A program made the position numbers and the translations under genes. From NCBI GenBank assembly GCA_964522635.1, contig CAZFWT010000048.1, positions 1 to 15,371 of the forward strand: DNA of 15,371 bases, given 5' to 3'. The stretch is from JACGMN01 sp964522635 (GTDB lineage Archaea > Halobacteriota > Syntropharchaeia > Alkanophagales > Methanospirareceae). The notes under the pieces are model-generated. The model did no database searches, had not been told where the DNA came from, and was given only the letters and a program-made list of their open reading frames with translations. This document shows positions 14,174 through 15,371 of the stretch, in pieces; position 1 is the first letter of the stretch, and every line of letters begins with the position of its first letter.

Positions 14174-14201
14174 AGCACTATTCACGCTTTTGAGCACCGT
14201 C

Positions 14202-14208
14202 TATTTTA
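14202..14208 (+). promoter_or_regulatory. TATA-like box of the UbiA gene
   Basis: TATTTTA is centred about 23 nt before the ATG at 14228, which would give a leaderless or nearly leaderless mRNA. However, AAAGGGG (14214-14220) could act as a Shine-Dalgarno site if transcription starts further upstream, for example by read-through from the tRNA. The two readings cannot be separated here. Confidence 0.4.
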
Positions 14209-14227
14209 CTTACTAAAGGGGTCATGA

Positions 14228-15133
14228 ATGATCCGCAAACTGAAGTCGATATGGGCGTTAACGAGGCTCGAGCACGGTCTGATGTACGGGCTCGGCGTGC
14301 TCATCGGGATCATCGTTGCGGGCGGCCGGATTTTTGTACCGGCCTCGATTGACGGGCTCTCGGTATTCACCCTTACAGATGGTGCGATCTTCGGCTTTCT
14401 TACCGCGCTCTTCATCCAGGCGGGTACGTTCGCCCTGAATGACTACTGCGACCTCGAATCGGATAGTGCGAACCGAAGGATGGATAGGCCACTCGTGCGC
14501 GGCGAGCTTACGCGGCGAGAAGCGTTATTCATTGCACTGCTCGCCACCGCGTTCGGTATCATCGCCGCTTCATTTTTGCATCCGCTGCTCTTCGCACTCG
14601 CGCTCCTCTCCGCGGTATTGGGCATGCTCTACGATGTGAAGATGAAGGAATTGTTCGGCGTGAGCAACGTCTATATCGCGCTCACCATGGCGATCCCTTT
14701 CATCTTCGGCGGCTTGATCGTGGACCCTACCCGGATTGATCTGATACTTCTCGTCCTTGCCGCGATGGCATTCGTCGCCGGGTTCGGGCGGGAGGTGATG
14801 AAGGACATCGCGGATCTCAGAGGTGACGCGCTGCGGGACGTCAAGAGCTTTGCGCGAATCTACGGTGTGAAAATCGCGAGCAGAGTCGTCGTCGGTTCAT
14901 ATTCGCTCGCCATCCTCCTGAGCGTCATACCTATCTTCTCGGTCGAGAGCTCGTATTTCTTCAATCCCGCGTATCTGCTCCCCGTGCTGCTCGCTGATGT
15001 GCTCTTGTTGCATACCTGCTGGGTGTTGTGGAGGCGGAGCGCTGAGACGGCGGATTATGCTGCACTGAGAAAGGAGACGTTAGTGGCCCTCGGTCTGGGG
15101 TTGCTCGCCTTCGTGTGCGGTGCGGTATTCTAA
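14228..15133 (+). CDS. UbiA-family prenyltransferase, possibly digeranylgeranylglyceryl phosphate synthase
   Basis: The 301-residue membrane protein has the two Mg2+/diphosphate-binding motifs of the UbiA superfamily: NDYCDLESD (71-79, NDxxDxxxD) and DIADLRGD (193-200, DxxDxxxD). About eight or nine hydrophobic helices are visible. The context REVMKDIADLRGD resembles archaeal enzymes that add the second geranylgeranyl group to geranylgeranylglyceryl phosphate in ether-lipid synthesis. The stretch after the first motif (ANRRMDRPLVRG) and the EHGLM near the N terminus differ from the commonest form, so a quinone, methanophenazine or other prenyl acceptor is also possible. The ATG at 14228 is in frame; the ATG at 14224 is not. 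The UbiA stop overlaps the final stop of a broken minus-strand frame. Confidence 0.87.
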   Translation: MIRKLKSIWALTRLEHGLMYGLGVLIGIIVAGGRIFVPASIDGLSVFTLTDGAIFGFLTALFIQAGTFALNDYCDLESDSANRRMDRPLVRGELTRREALFIALLATAFGIIAASFLHPLLFALALLSAVLGMLYDVKMKELFGVSNVYIALTMAIPFIFGGLIVDPTRIDLILLVLAAMAFVAGFGREVMKDIADLRGDALRDVKSFARIYGVKIASRVVVGSYSLAILLSVIPIFSVESSYFFNPAYLLPVLLADVLLLHTCWVLWRRSAETADYAALRKETLVALGLGLLAFVCGAVF

Positions 15134-15371
15134 TCCATCCAGTAGCACTCTCGCTTGCCATTCGCATCTTCGAACTCAGTGCACGTGATTCAGCCATTCG
15201 CGGTTGGCAGTCCAGAGGTGTGTGTATCTGCGGGTATCTCGTAATTGTAGTCTTACCAGCATCGAGCTAAAGGCTTGCCAAAGCGATAGTGCGGGGGGAT
15301 CTCGCTGTACCCAGCCCAGGAGGCGCTTTTGTCTATTCCATTCCTGTTAATGTGGACGTGCGGGTTCAGAA
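15130..15371 (-). pseudogene. Possible decayed 3' end of a gene entering from the right edge
   Basis: One minus-strand frame reads like protein from the window edge down to TAG at 15132-15130, but is broken by TAA (15255-15253) and TGA (15192-15190). The edge part contains DKSASWAGYSEIPPHYRFGK. The middle contains EIPADTHTSGLPTANG, and the end is TEFEDANGKRECYWMD. By my count about two thirds of the edge part's third positions are G or C. The last stop overlaps the UbiA stop by 2 bp, as for a convergent neighbour. I do not recognise the family. It could instead be a real short gene end at 15253, or a chance open frame. No other gene is seen in 15134-15371. Confidence 0.3.

Noticed and set aside
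15190..15350. A second minus-strand open frame at the right edge in another phase
   Set aside because: It is bounded by stops on both sides, its only ATG is midway, and it has no ribosome-binding site, so it is probably chance.
1..15371. CRISPR array, insertion sequence, prophage, toxin-antitoxin or restriction system
   Set aside because: I saw no regularly spaced repeats, transposase or integrase, terminal inverted repeats, or defence-type domains; the genes are mostly housekeeping.

Overview
The window is a compact stretch of euryarchaeal chromosome with a GC content that looks to be around 55%. Archaeal markers include UPF0147, an archaeal-type YchF GTPase with a cysteine knuckle, a PAC2-family protein, an archaeal dUTPase-like protein, an archaeal-type PGK, a COG1784/TctA-like permease and a UbiA prenyltransferase. 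Several genes have TATA-like boxes 23-27 nt before the ATG, which fits leaderless archaeal transcription. Others carry GGTGAT or GAGG Shine-Dalgarno sites. The exact lineage is uncertain. I would guess a methanogen-related or alkane/methane-oxidising euryarchaeote, at low confidence. I see no phage, transposon, CRISPR or defence cassette. It reads as a core-gene region.

Layout. 1-2103: proton-pumping pyrophosphatase (minus). 2294-2896: METTL5-like RNA methyltransferase (plus), divergent from the pump around one TATA tract. 2951-3508: dUTPase/dCTP deaminase family protein (minus). 3593-4468: CitG/MdcB-family protein (plus), whose 3' end overlaps that of a Clp1/Grc3-type polynucleotide kinase (4433-5380, minus). 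5510-7009: UPF0147 and YchF in a tight plus-strand pair. 7064-7738: glycerophosphodiester phosphodiesterase (minus). 7776-10212: PAC2-family protein and Elp3, a second tight pair. 10376-11695: TctA-like permease. 11733-14008: class I (bacterial-type) GAPDH followed by archaeal PGK. 14065-14136: tRNA-Arg(CCG) flanked by hairpins. 14228-15133: UbiA prenyltransferase. 15134-15371: no intact gene, but a minus-strand frame with two internal stops that could be a gene remnant.

How the genes fit together. Many act on RNA and translation: METTL5-like methylase, Clp1-like kinase, YchF, Elp3 and the tRNA. A second theme is phosphate, energy and central carbon: PPi-driven ion pumping, lower glycolysis/gluconeogenesis (GAPDH + PGK) and glycerophosphodiester turnover. 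The UbiA protein may make archaeal ether lipids. The most notable single observation is the GAPDH. It is of the bacterial class, sits beside an archaeal PGK, and has all three classic NAD-selecting positions replaced in a way that suggests NADP use. No clearly new multi-gene system is visible. The best leads for unknown biology are the UPF0147-YchF pair, the PAC2-Elp3 pair, the CitG-like protein of unknown substrate, and the broken frame at the right edge.
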